From Fallopia convolvulus (taxonomy: Eukaryota; Streptophyta; Magnoliopsida; Caryophyllales; Polygonaceae): a stretch of 64,000 nucleotides of DNA. The notes beneath the pieces were generated by a model. That model saw only the letters and a program-made list of their open reading frames with translations. It had not been told where the DNA came from and ran no database searches. The translations under genes and the position numbers were made by a program. Below, piece by piece: positions 31,763 to 42,792 of the stretch. Each line of letters starts with the position of its first letter. Position 1 is the first letter of the stretch. The stretch spans positions 18,861,981-18,925,980 of the forward strand of contig OZ024735.1 of the NCBI GenBank assembly GCA_964016875.1, in the 5' to 3' direction.

Positions 31763-33123
31763 GGCATAATACATATACAGACACCTGTACTTGTACAAAA
31801 TAGTCATTTAGATACCTGACCTTTGAGTTTGTTCTATTGAACACTTGAATTTAACATTTTGAGTTCTATTAAACACCTCGTTGCTAAGACTCTTTCAAGT
31901 GTTAAACACGCGCGCTGAGCTGTTAAAATTTTTTGCCACATAAGATCCATGTAGACACCACATCAGAGGTAAAACAAGGCATAATTTTTTATATTGTTTT
32001 AATAAAAATAAAAAAGGGAAAAATTACAAATCCATTGTAATTTCTTTCTTTTTTTTCTCGTCTTCTTTCTCCTTTGATTCTTTGAAAAAACCCTAGATTT
32101 GTTGTTTATCCGCAAAACACAAAGCTAGTCTCATGACGGAATGGGGGAGATGGATTCTCCGACGAGTATCTCATGGTCGTCTTCATTCTCCTCGGACGCA
32201 ACTGCGCGCTCAATGCCCCACACTCATCCTCCGTTTAGATCTCGTACAAAGAGTTCGAATCTTCACTGTCGGCAAAAAGGTTCAGAGAGAGTGAGGGCGT
32301 AACGACGATGCTTGAATTTCTTAAACTAGAGAGATTTAGGGCGAAACGATATCAAAGTTCGAATTTTGCAAATACAAATCCCGCAAAAAGGAGAATTAGA
32401 GTCGGAGGTGCCAAGATTTACTCCTAAATTCCGATAATTATGTCTTCTGCCTACTCAATTTGCAGCGAAGCTGCAGGAATTGCAGGTTTTCCTTCTCCTC
32501 CCCATCCCCTCAACATTTTATTGGACAAGTACGAAAGCAAAACTTTGACCCAATTCACCCTTCTGCTAATTGCTGTATCCACTCTTTGTAGACCTAATTG
32601 CAGGATTTAGCTGAAATTTTCCAATTGAATGTGAGGTAGAAGCTTTAATTGTGAGTTGTGCATGTGATAATAATGATAATAAAAGTTGATTTAAGTTTCT
32701 TCAGTTTTGCTCAAATGAAGATCATAAACAGATTTGATTGTGGTTTCACTTGGCTCTCTTTTAGGAACATGGAGTTCGAATCTGTCATTCCGTCCTTAAA
32801 AAAAATTCAATCTAAGAATTGGAAAGAAAAAAGAATGAAAAAAGAAGAAGATCTGCACGAAGAAAGATGAGATTAAAAAGAAAAAAAGACAATTTATTTA
32901 TTTTGATTTTTTTTACATTTAATATCATCAGATAAAATTTACGATAATTTAAGACTCACTCTCCCATTAGAGAGTGGACTACACACATATTGCCACATCA
33001 GCAAACAAGTATTCAATAGAACACAAATACTTAAATTCAAGTGTTCAATAGAACAAATCCAAAGGTCAGGTGTCTAAGTGACTATTTTGCACAAGTACAG
33101 GTGTCCGTACATGTATTCTGCCA
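31763..33123. mobile_element. Mutator-like (MULE) non-autonomous element with long inverted ends, 1.36 kb
   Basis: The left end (GACACCTGTACTTGTACAAA at 31779, then AGTCATTTAGATACCTGACC) is matched in inverse at 33110-33010 for more than 90 bp. The flanks are the identical 9-mer ATGAAAATG at 31754-31762 and 33124-33132. Long inverted ends with a 9-bp target duplication are the MULE pattern. The interior (about 32040-32890) contains AAACCCTAG and a GC-richer stretch (32140-32290) that could be captured gene sequence; I recognise no protein. Confidence 0.75.
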
Positions 33124-33132
33124 ATGAAAATG

Positions 33133-34120
33133 CACATTCTTATACAATATTATACACAATCATTATCGAAAATTTACACACTCAAGGTAAAAAAAGTTAT
33201 ATGTGTGTATACGATCAACAAATGAGAATCATTCTCATTTCTCTCTTGGGGCTCCATTCTCACCTAAACCGCCCTCTAAATAAATTTATACTCTACAATT
33301 CTTGTAATACTTTTTTGGTTTCTTTAATAGTTCAACATCATGTCCAAAATACTTTTCTTACAAGATAATATTTTGTATCTAAAATGTGAATTAATAACAA
33401 GCATTTTTAAAACTATACAGAATTGGGACTGCCATTTTAAAATTAATAACAAGCATTTTTAAATAAATTTATTGGAATGAACGAGAACATTCAAGTTGGA
33501 GAACTTAGAGCATCACTTATGAATAGTTATTAACCTAAATTAACTATTCTTTAATTCAAGTGTGATAGTTCAGGCTCTTTTGGGTGTTGTTGAACCATTC
33601 AATTGGAAGTAAAACATGATTTATTTTCGATATAGAATCTAAATATTGTTGAGATTTATTTTATTTTTCCACAACTATATTTAATCTATGGCAATTTTGT
33701 CATGTTCTATTAATGGTTAAACTAGAAAAATGATACTAGTATGCTTTTATAACCAAACATAGATCTAATGATTGTACTAAAATATTGAATTAATATTAAA
33801 ATAAGGTCCACCTTCTTGCATTCCGTCTTGGAGAATAGCTAGGGCCAATTCAGTCATGTTTTCATATATGTTCCGAGGAAGATGACCACTGAACAACATG
33901 ATAAAATGTGGCAAAGAGATGCTATAATGAAATAATTGCTTACAAAAGAGGGACTGGTGGTACAATTTGCCATGGCAGAATATTGTTTGAAATAAACTAC
34001 ACAAACATAAAGACCTACACATACATTGTATGTAGGTCCGAAGGAGTTTCACATAGCCAATTGCTTTCAAACAAACAAGTTCTAAGTAAATAAGTTTTCA
34101 TGATAGTTACAATATTGAAG
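33133..34120. other. AT-rich intergenic DNA
   Basis: A minus-strand frame at 33777-34070 ends '...AILQDGMQEGGPYFNINSIF' and has a Cys-rich start, but no family is recognised. Nothing else is supported. Confidence 0.35.
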
Positions 34121-34363
34121 TTAATTTTTTTTGGAAGCAAATTTTGTCTTCACCGTGATAACACCTACTTGAGCCTTGGTTGTAACAATTGTCTTCATAG
34201 CTTGTTGGATTAAGTATGACTTCTTCGGTAAACTTAATTTAAAATTGATGGTATTTGGTGGCATTTGAATGTCCATTGAAAAAGTTGGCATGGTTGATTG
34301 TTGAACAACAAAGGAAGATATAAAAATATTCAAAATTGTTAGAATGTAATTATTATTTTTCAT
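34121..34363 (-). CDS. Hypothetical 80-residue protein with signal-peptide-like N terminus
   Basis: 'MKNNNYILTILNIFISSFVV' is a plausible signal peptide, followed by a Lys-rich, Cys-free tail ending 'VGVITVKTKFASKKN'. No family is recognised. The ATG lies only 16 bp from the target duplication of Tat element 2, so any promoter was displaced by that insertion. It could also be an exon of a larger gene, or chance. Confidence 0.25.
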   Translation of the reverse strand: MKNNNYILTILNIFISSFVVQQSTMPTFSMDIQMPPNTINFKLSLPKKSYLIQQAMKTIVTTKAQVGVITVKTKFASKKN

Positions 34364-34383
34364 AAATCCCTTATTTTACTCAA

Positions 34384-34893
34384 TGTTTTGGGCAGATTTA
34401 CCACGCGAACGTGTTACCTGATATAATGAGGGAAACCTAACCAGAAAGTAGTTGTAACGCGTTATAGACAAAAAACAAGATATAGATCTCAAAGGAAAGA
34501 TGTAAAATATTGATGAAAGACAGATTATATGATGGACTTGTGATCAATATGGTGCAATAATCCCTTCAAAGTTACAAGCAAACAACAAAGCTTTCGAACA
34601 AAGGGAATGGATTGATTATAGAGCTTTTCAGAATGCTATCTTCAGTCAACTAGACGATGTCTCTTCCTTTTCTCTTCTTCGGTCTTTATACACCTCCGTC
34701 TCTTTCGACCGTTGCCGCAGTTATGAGAGATCCCGGAGATTTCGCCACTAATCTTAATGCCCTTAGCCGTTAGCAATATCCTCGCTTTTATGCCGTTTAT
34801 TATAACACATTTTGCACGACTTGGATGATGGGCTTCGCCAAATCATGTTTACCGGACACTTCGTCTTTCGGATGATTTCTGGAAGGCCCAACA
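34384..34893 (-). repeat. Left (3') LTR of Tat element 2
   Basis: It begins TGTTTTGGGC and ends GGCCCAACA. On the sense strand it is preceded by TTTTTGGGGGGTAT, a candidate polypurine tract. Confidence 0.95.
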
Positions 34894-34993
34894 ATACCCC
34901 CCAAAAACTCGAGAAAACTTCCCTCCAATTTTTCTAGGGTTTTTGAGCTTGGTCTTGAAAGTTGTAGTGCATTCCTACCACGTCCCATCACTT

Positions 34994-35002
34994 CTATATT
35001 TA
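34994..35002 (+). promoter_or_regulatory. Candidate TATA box of the antisense gene, Tat element 2
   Basis: CTATATTTA (followed by AGATTC) lies 106 bp before the ATG at 35108, in the 214-bp interval between LTR and gene. The same 9-mer occurs at the matching place in Tat element 1. Confidence 0.5.
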
Positions 35003-35107
35003 AGATTCTTCAGAGGCATCATTGCGAATCACTCGCGATCTTCATTCCATAAGTACGCTTCCCCTTGCTTTGTCTTTCTGTTTTCCGCTTTTTCTTCCTT
35101 CTCTTGC

Positions 35108-36912
35108 ATGGCGAATTCTAGCTCTTCCGATGAACACCTTTCTCGTTTATGCGAACCCTCTAGTCCTCCTCGCCTTGTTTCTTCTAGAATTCTCACTCCC
35201 CTCCATCAAAGAAATAGTACTTCAGAGGATCCACATTCTTTTGCTTTCTATGTCGGTTTTCCAGTCTCGGCGGAGGTTCTTCTCCCTCCTCCCGGTGTTT
35301 GGGCTGATTTTCACCATGATGACTGGGTATGTCTGTACGAGTACCCTTTTCGGATTGGTCGCCGTTTCCCTTTCTCCCCCTTCGTGATCGACTTTCTTAC
35401 CACCCTAAACGTTTCTCCTGGTCAAGTTCTTCCCCAAGTTTGGAGACTTTTGCTATCTGTCGATTTTCTTTGTTCTTCCCACGGCATCCAGTTCAAAGTT
35501 GTCGACTTTCTTTGTAACTACCGTCTCTCCAAGAGTGGTCCTGGTCGATTCACTCTAAAAACTTTACTAGGAAAATCTGATTTAATCTATGATATGTCGA
35601 AATCTGATCGGGGTTGGGCTAATAAATTCTTCTTCGTGAAGCTCTCTTCTTTGGGTGTAGACACCTCCTTCTTGAAATCTCGTTGGCGCGCAACATGTAG
35701 TATTTTTTCTATTTGTTTTTCTTACATTTTCCTGACGACATTAAGTATTAACTTTGACTAGTCTTGTTTTCGGATGCAGCAGACTTGGCTTCTTTAGTGC
35801 CCCGGAAGGTGTCATCTCAAATTGTCTCCCAGATCGAAGCTCTCTCTGCAGAAGAAAGATCTTACTCGAAGCTCCTGAAGACGTATCTTGCTATCCCCGA
35901 GGATTCTGAAATGTCAGTAAGTTTGAATTTCTTGCTTTCCTGGTGAATAATGATTTCTTTTACTCCTTATGGTTACGCGTTCACACATATTTCTTAGGCT
36001 CCAGAACTACCCGATCCACCGCCGCGTTGTCCACTCTGGAAAGAGTTGAGGCTAGGAAGAAGAGGAAAGCTGAAACGGTTTCTACTGTGGATACTTCCTT
36101 GGTGGTAGCCCTTCCTCCGAAAGTCGCAGACACCGCTACCAAGATCTCCTCATCAAAGAAGAGTGTAACCTCTTGTATGAACGCCCTTCTTGGCACCATG
36201 ATGTCTCTGGACATGGAGGCAGAGAAATGCATGAAGTCCTTGATGCCTCTTCACGTGAACTGTCCTCGTGGTTCAAGAAACCGTTCCACCATGTAGGAAT
36301 TCTTTGGTCAGATGCTAGCGGCCTAGTGGCAGGTGCGTTGGTAGACCATTGATAATTTGTCACATTCTATTTCGTGCTTTTGACGTTCCTTCTGTGATGT
36401 AACATGCTAGTGTTTCTCATGGTCTTCAACTTACGCTATCAACGTTCGACACCTTCAAGGATTACCCCGATCAACTGGCTCAGAGCAAGATCAACACGCA
36501 GCTTGAGAAGGATAGGACCGTCATCTTGGGACAAGAGAAAAGAGCTCTGGAGAAGAAAGTCAGAGATTTACAAGATGCTCTCGAAAAGGCTTCTGAGATG
36601 TCCAAGGAGTGGGAGGAGAAATTCAACGCTGCATCAAAAAAGGGAGCAGCTCTTGCCTAAGAAATCGAAGATACGGCCGACTATTGGTCACTTAGGGCTC
36701 GTGTGGAGACGATAGAAGAGTTTGTTGCAGGGAAACATTCTTCCTGGGATGCTATAAAGGAAAGAGAGCAATTTGAGAATCTGTTTTCAGATGAGGTGAT
36801 TGCGTCCAAGAAATCTTCGATTGTTGACGACATTACCCAAGTCGCTAAGGAGGTAGCACAGGTGGAGCTCATGGAAAACCAGAAGGCTGCTGAAGATGTA
36901 TCCAAGGAGTGA
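35108..36912 (+). pseudogene. Antisense multi-exon gene of Tat element 2 (gypsy-type transposon domain plus coiled coil)
   Basis: Exon 1 (35108-35696) starts 'MANSSSSDEHLSRLCEPSSP' and has a well-kept 'putative gypsy type transposon' domain: 'DDWVCLYEYPFRIGRRFPFS', 'VSPGQVLPQVWRLL', 'RGWANKFFFVKLSSLG'. Intron 35697-35779 (GT..AG) joins in phase to exon 2 ('DLASLVPRKVSSQIVSQIEA'). A second intron at about 35917-35997 leads to a basic exon ('RVEARKKRKAETVSTVDTS'), whose frame needs a shifted acceptor or carries an indel. After a break (about 36300-36440) a coiled-coil exon runs 'LEKDRTVILGQEKRALEKKV' to 'AAEDVSKE' and TGA at 36912, with one TAA at 36658-36660 (likely CAA before). 'RVETIEEFVAGK' matches 'RLETIREFEAGK' of element 1. 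Function unknown. Confidence 0.7.
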
Positions 36913-37564
36913 TCTCCTTGTCTTTGTTTTTAAACATTAAGTATTTTGTTACCCCCGGTGTGTCGGGGTTTAATACACTAACTTGTTTGTATGGTCGCTC
37001 GTTACTAGGGCCATTTGTGTGGACAAATTTCTTACCCCCGTTTTTGCTGTTTTAGGGGTTTGATGGTGAATGCTATTTTGGTATTTGTCTGGTCTTTTGG
37101 TTCGTTTTGTCTCTTTTGCAGGCGGTACAGGTTTGCATTCGCAAGACAAGGACTGACGCATTTTGAGAAGATAATCGTTGGCCATTTTTTGATCAAATTA
37201 TGTAGTAATAGCGCTTTTGTAAAGGATGCTAAGAGAGAGTGATGTATGTAATAGAATGTAGATACTTATGTCTTATTCAAAAATATGAATTGGTTACACA
37301 AGTATCTTGGCTTATGTAAAACTCCTCTTGTTCTAGAGGTGTCTTTAAGTACTCTCGTCTCTTGCATCTTGTGACTAGTCGTTGTGTGCACATCGTTGCC
37401 TTATTGTAAGGCGAGGGCCATGTTTTGGCCTGTAACATCACAAGGCGTCCCTTCTTAGTTTTTGTAATACCGTAGCTGTTCCATGTGTATAGGATGCGAT
37501 GAGATAAAAATAAATTTATATGATGAAATAATAGATAAATACCTTGATGCGACTTCAATTTTGT
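36913..37564. other. Spacer between convergent antisense gene and pol, Tat element 2
   Basis: No coding recognised; equivalent to 13734-14309 of element 1. The antisense gene and pol converge here. Confidence 0.4.
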
Positions 37565-38957
37565 TTAAAAGTGATACAATTTCAGATTCGTCGCGTTCCA
37601 GCTTCTTGGGACTGTCTTTCCGTCATAGGACACTAACTCGTAAGCTCCTTGTCCAACAATTTTTGTAATCTGGTAAGGTCCTTCCCAGTTGGCTCCTAAT
37701 TTACCAGCACTCAACACCCAATCGCCTACTTGAAACGCCTTCGTCTTGACGAGTTTGTTGTAACTTCGGGCTACCCCCTGTCTATATGCCGCCATACGGA
37801 TTGATGCTTCATCGCGTAACTCGTCAACAGTATCCAAATGATGGAATAAATTGGATAGATTCGACTCTACCGTAGTAAGACCGTATCGAGCCGTAGGCAA
37901 GGTTACTTCAATTGGAAATACAGCTTCACCTATATACTAGAGAGAAGGGCGTATGCCCTGTAGCAGTCTTGGGAGTTGTCCGGTCTGACCAAAGGATAAG
38001 TGGTAACTCGTCGGCCCATCTTCCCTTAGCCTCTTTAAGGCGTTTCTTCAGATTGTTAATGATTACCTTGTTACTTGCCTCCGCTTGACCATTGGCTTGA
38101 GGATAACACGGCGTAGACATCACCAATTGAATGTTGTATTGCTGGCAAAATGATCTTGTTTTTTCGCTAATGAATTAGGACCTGTTGTCACATACTATGG
38201 TGGATGGCACTCCGAATCTACTCAGGACATTTCTTTTTATGAAGGAAATGAAATGGGTATCTTTTACTTCTTTGAAGGCTTCGGCTTCAATCCATTTAGA
38301 GAAGTAATCGGTCATGGATAAGATGTAAACACATTGTCCTAAAGCTGGAGGGAGTTTCCCTACAATATCCATCCCCCATTTCATGAATGGCCAAGGGGAG
38401 GTTATAGGATGTAATAACTCTGGTGGCTGATTTGGTATAGGTCTGTGACGCTGGCACGCGTCACATTTCCGGGCGAACTCCACTGCGTCTTTGTTCATGG
38501 TGGGCCAATAGTAGCTCATCCGACTCGCCTTCTTTGCCAAGTTAAGACCTCTTGTGTGATTTCCGCACTCTCCATCGTGTATATCTTGCAACACCTTCTG
38601 TACTTCTTCCTCTCTTACGCATCGTGCATACAATCCTGACGACATCCACTTCAACAAAATGTTATCTTTAATGGCGAAAGTAGAAGCTTTTACCTTAAGT
38701 CGTCGAGCTTCCTCCTTGTCATCCGATAGAGTCCCATCTCGTAACCATCTTAGATAAGGGGTTACCCATGAGGTATTCTCATCAGAATCCCGTACCTCAA
38801 ACATGTCTGCTTCTTTTGTTATGGAAGGTGCATCTAGATATACGAAAGGTATCTTGTCGTATTCTCTTGGATCGATTGCGGATCCGAGATTTGCTAAGGC
38901 GTTTGTCTGTGTGTTAGTGTCTCGAGGTACTTGCTTTATCTCAAAAAGGCTAATAAT
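37565..38957 (-). pseudogene. RNase H C terminus and integrase of Tat element 2
   Basis: The frame resumes directly at the nested insertion with 'LFEIKQVPRDTNTQTNALAN' (the end of the archaeal-like RNase H). The integrase follows: 'IHDGECGNH', 'KCDACQRHR' (complete HHCC), 'WGMDIVGKLPPALGQCVY', 'IVCDNRS' (usually DNGS), then TAA at 38175-38177 where relatives have Gln. It continues 'YPQANGQAEASNK', then a 1-nt shift near 37930, and ends 'SRSWNATNLKLYHF' at 37565. Confidence 0.88.
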
Positions 38958-40934
38958 AGGCTCGGGATTATTTTTGTGGAGGTTCCAAAAATAAGGCTAA
39001 CAGGGGCTTCAAAAAGAGGATAATTATGCAGGTTGGATAAGGGAATATATAGGCTCATGAAAATAATGCCTCAATCACTTTTATGTCACGCACAAGAGTT
39101 ATAAATGTGGCCTCGAAAAAGAGTCTAAACGTAAGTTCTAGAGTTAGCAAACAAATTGAGAATCACACACAAAAAGAGAGGACTCATAACTCATAAGAAT
39201 TGAAGTCCAAGAAAGGCTAAGAAAAAACTCACATGGCTTTTTGTCTAAAGGTTCAAAACTAAATTAGCTTAATGAATAGCCACAAGTAACTTCAGCTTAA
39301 ACATTATCAAGATATCAATTTTTTTCATCTTCAAGCAAGATCAATTTGGGCATCAACAACCAATGAAATTAAGGGAATTTATTTTTCAAAAAAATTACAA
39401 ACAAAGTCAAGACATGGGGTTCATATCAAAACACCTAATATATGCAAATGTATTGCATGAAAATGTCATGAAAAAGAAAATAAAAAAATGCAAATGGAAC
39501 CACACATGAGATTCATCCCTCCCCCAAGCTTAAATTCTACATTGTCTCCAATGCAAAAAAAATGAGAAAGAGGAAAAGAAACTCACCAAATATCCAGACA
39601 TTTAGGCATTGATCAGTGAATCCAAGAGATGGTAGTGTAGTGTTTCTTTAAAACACTCGAACAGGCTAAGAAAATTCCGTAGTAAGGGAATCCTTTATAA
39701 TAAACCTGTCCCAAACAAGAAAACACAAACACCAAAGGAGAACAAATAGCATAAGCACGAAGGCTGCTAGATAATTGTCAAACATTTTAAACAACTCTAT
39801 TGGCTAAATCAATTACACATTAATCAAACTAGTTCAAGCCAACAAAATAAATCAACCTACAGCCAAAAATTTCTTTGAAGCAAACCAATCTCAATAGTAA
39901 ACCAATCCACTAAAATTGACTCAAATTAAATACTCAAGCTCAGCACAAAGTGAATACTGTATTAATAGTGTAAGTAAAGCTTAATCACATCACTCTTCCA
40001 TTTGGAATACACATTCAACATGGTCAAATTTACTTGCCACCAATAGTAAAACCAATCCAATAAAATCCAATCAAGCCCACACATTCACAAAAACATCAGT
40101 TTGCAACAACAGGCCAAATAAGCAATAAGCAACTCAAATTAGCTTTTCAAGTTCAGCCCATAAGTAACTTCAACATTCAATTTTCAGCACAAGTGCAATC
40201 CCTTCGTAAACTTCAGTTAAACCAAATTCAGCACAAAACCAAAAGCAGAGGTTAAAATTAGTCTAAACTTTGAATGTAGTGACAACTCATCATCAGCACA
40301 CAACTAGTTGCAAATAACAGGTTGGTGAACTAGGCACTCTAGGTGGCACATTGAAATTCAGCCTAATTCAGCAGAGGAGAGAAGAACAAACCTGCACTTA
40401 CCGGCGGGAATAGAAGGTCGGCATTGGTGGCATCGGGGTTGCTGGACGCAAAGCGGTGGAGGCGCGGTTAAAGCAGGCTTGTGTGGTTGCTAGTGCTGTG
40501 AAGTGGAACGAGGAACGTGGACGCGGGTTCTCTAGTGGTTGGCCGTCGAACAAGAGGACGAGAGAAGGGTGCATCAACGTTGACGGACTCGCTGGTGGAG
40601 TGGTGGTGAAGAGAACCGAATGGTGGAGTGCGTGCAGGGTGTGCGGCCGGTTGCACAACAGAGGGAGTCGGCGCTGGTGAGGAGGCGCGCGAGGTGCTCG
40701 GCTTTGCTGGAGCAGGGTAGCCTGAAGCCTTCTAGATGGTCGTGAGCGCGGCCGTGCTGGTCGAAGCATCACCGGTGGAGCATCAGAGATGGATCCGAGC
40801 GAGTGGAGAAGACTCGAGGGTAGAGAACGGCCGGCGGAAGAAAAGACATAACCAGGAGGAAGGAGGAGATCTTTTTTTTTGTGTGTGAATACCATAACAC
40901 GACCTAATACTCGGCCAACTATCCGGCCGAGTAA
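38958..40934 (-). other. Non-coding 3' part of the nested element
   Basis: AT-rich DNA with the purine tract near 39520-39535 and a GC-rich block at 40384-40860. An open frame on the sense strand (40955-40398) is Pro/Arg/Ser-rich, but its ATG lies in the inserted LINE, so it is not a gene as drawn. No domain is recognised. Confidence 0.45.
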
Positions 40935-41064
40935 AAATTTACTGTGAGTAATCAAAAAAAGCTCTCATGTCTGAAAACCCTACGCTCACCCCCCAAGCAT
41001 CTCCGACCGCCCCCAGGCCCCAAGAACCACCAGACCCCCCCACAACCCAAACAGCAGACCTCCC

Positions 41065-42486
41065 ATGGCTGAAGCCAGTGTGGAAAACATCACAACAGGC
41101 CCAATGAATCCGCCCAACCTGCAGCCCACATTCAAGGAGAAACTTACCCAAGGTTTCCCGGCAGCCCTAAAGGACGCTGTGAACGACGGTTTTCTGGCCA
41201 ACAACATACGCATAGAGTATCCTAGAGGGGAAGATGGCACTCCATCTGTTACCATCGCTCCGGAGGTTCTACAGTCGTTAGCAAAGGCATGGGCCAACTC
41301 AGTTGTCATCAAGCTACTCGGGCGCCCGATAGCCTTCCAAGCCCTTGAAAGAAGACTAAGAGAAATGTGGCACCCCATTGGAAAGATGATCATCATGGAT
41401 CTTCATGGGGGATATTCAGTAGTGCGCTTCGAGGAGGAACACGATTACTGGGTGGCACTCACCGGCGGCCCGTGGAGTGTGTTCGGTCAATGCCTCATGG
41501 TGAAGAAGTGGGAGCCATCCTTTAACCCAGACAAGGATGCCATCACCTCAGTAAGCACGTGGATAAGACTCTCGAACCTACCAATCATACTATACGATGA
41601 GAGGGTCCTCAGTCATATCGCCGCTAGCATCGGCCGTCCCCTCCGGGTAGACCGCCATACGCTACAAGCCACTAGAGGAAAATATGCAAGGATTTGCGTA
41701 GAACTTGATCTGGCACGCCCACTGAAGGGCTTGATCCTGGTCAATGGGGAACCAATCCGGGTGGAATATGAAGGCCTAAGTGAAATTTGTATTAGGTGCG
41801 GTCGCTACGGTCACTTGGTGGCGCACTGTCTTTTGAACGAAGCTGACCCGAAAGTCGACGCTCCGAGCACTGGTTCAACCGGAGAGCGAAGTCCGAATAA
41901 TAAAGCCAGTCAAGGGGAGAGTTCCGGCGTAAGTAAGGATCAAGAAGCGGGGGCGGCCTCAGGGAAGGTCTCTACCGCGCCGCCGGGCCAAACCCTAACT
42001 CCGGGCAACCACTTAGGGCCATGGATGATGGTGACCCAGAAACCAAGAAAACTAACGGGCATAAATGTGGAAAGGAAGGCGGCAGAAACATCGGATGAAC
42101 AAAAGAAGTCGACAAACCGCTTTTCGATCCTTTCGCGTGATTCGATGGACCCCAAAGTGACAGGTACAGAACAAAGTGGAGATCAGGACAAGCAACTGTC
42201 AAAAGGGAAGGGACAGGTTCAGCCTGAAGTCTTTCATAGGTCAGAAACGAGAACGACAGGAGCTGGCAAAGTCACGGGCCCCTTTAACTTCCAGGCGGAG
42301 CCTAAATCACAGTCAAACCCTAGGGATGGGGGTAAAACTCATAAAGGGGCCCACAAGGCTAGAAGAAACACCAAACCCGTTAACAATTCAACTCCACGCC
42401 CGAGTACCTCCGAAGAACCCAAGGGTGTGTGTGGCCCAACAAAAAGGCCCAGGCCCAATGAAAAGGGGATAGAAGTGGTATCCTAG
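41065..42486 (+). CDS. LINE ORF1 protein (DUF4283, zinc knuckle)
   Basis: 473 residues. DUF4283 spans about residues 70-190 ('VIKLLGRPIAFQALERRLRE', 'VALTGGPWSVFGQCLMVKKW', 'VSTWIRLSNLPIILYDERVL'). The CCHC knuckle CIRCGRYGHLVAHC is intact at residues 242-255. A basic, Pro/Ser-rich tail follows. It binds LINE RNA in the retrotransposition particle. The TAG at 42484-42486 is followed by 90 more in-frame codons to 42757-42759, so the tail may be truncated by a nonsense change. An upstream ATG at 40967 opens a Pro-rich frame that joins only if one base in the C-run at about 41034-41041 is miscounted or mutated. Either start is possible. Confidence 0.88.
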   Translation: MAEASVENITTGPMNPPNLQPTFKEKLTQGFPAALKDAVNDGFLANNIRIEYPRGEDGTPSVTIAPEVLQSLAKAWANSVVIKLLGRPIAFQALERRLREMWHPIGKMIIMDLHGGYSVVRFEEEHDYWVALTGGPWSVFGQCLMVKKWEPSFNPDKDAITSVSTWIRLSNLPIILYDERVLSHIAASIGRPLRVDRHTLQATRGKYARICVELDLARPLKGLILVNGEPIRVEYEGLSEICIRCGRYGHLVAHCLLNEADPKVDAPSTGSTGERSPNNKASQGESSGVSKDQEAGAASGKVSTAPPGQTLTPGNHLGPWMMVTQKPRKLTGINVERKAAETSDEQKKSTNRFSILSRDSMDPKVTGTEQSGDQDKQLSKGKGQVQPEVFHRSETRTTGAGKVTGPFNFQAEPKSQSNPRDGGKTHKGAHKARRNTKPVNNSTPRPSTSEEPKGVCGPTKRPRPNEKGIEVVS

Positions 42487-42792
42487 CAGCCCGCTAGGGA
42501 AACTCAGAAGCTAGCCCAATTGAGTTTAAACCCAGATAAACATTCTACTGTTATTGCTCCAGGGCCCAATGACAGCGAGATGAATCTGGAACAAGACGAT
42601 CAAGATCCAGTACGAAGAACGATCCCCCACGAGCCACCAGATAATCAATCGAACCCTACCCCGACACCAATCGACATGGAGGTTCCAGAAGAGAATGATG
42701 AGGAAATGGCTAACGGAGATAACTCCGAAGAGGGAGCCCTCGCCCCTCCCAGGGCGTAAGTTGTTCCGATCTTTTCTCCCCCTAGTTTTCTA

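Noticed and set aside
40398..40955. 185-residue minus-strand frame rich in Pro, Arg and Ser
   Set aside because: Its ATG lies inside the inserted LINE, so the frame did not exist before insertion. The composition fits GC-rich non-coding DNA and no domain is seen.
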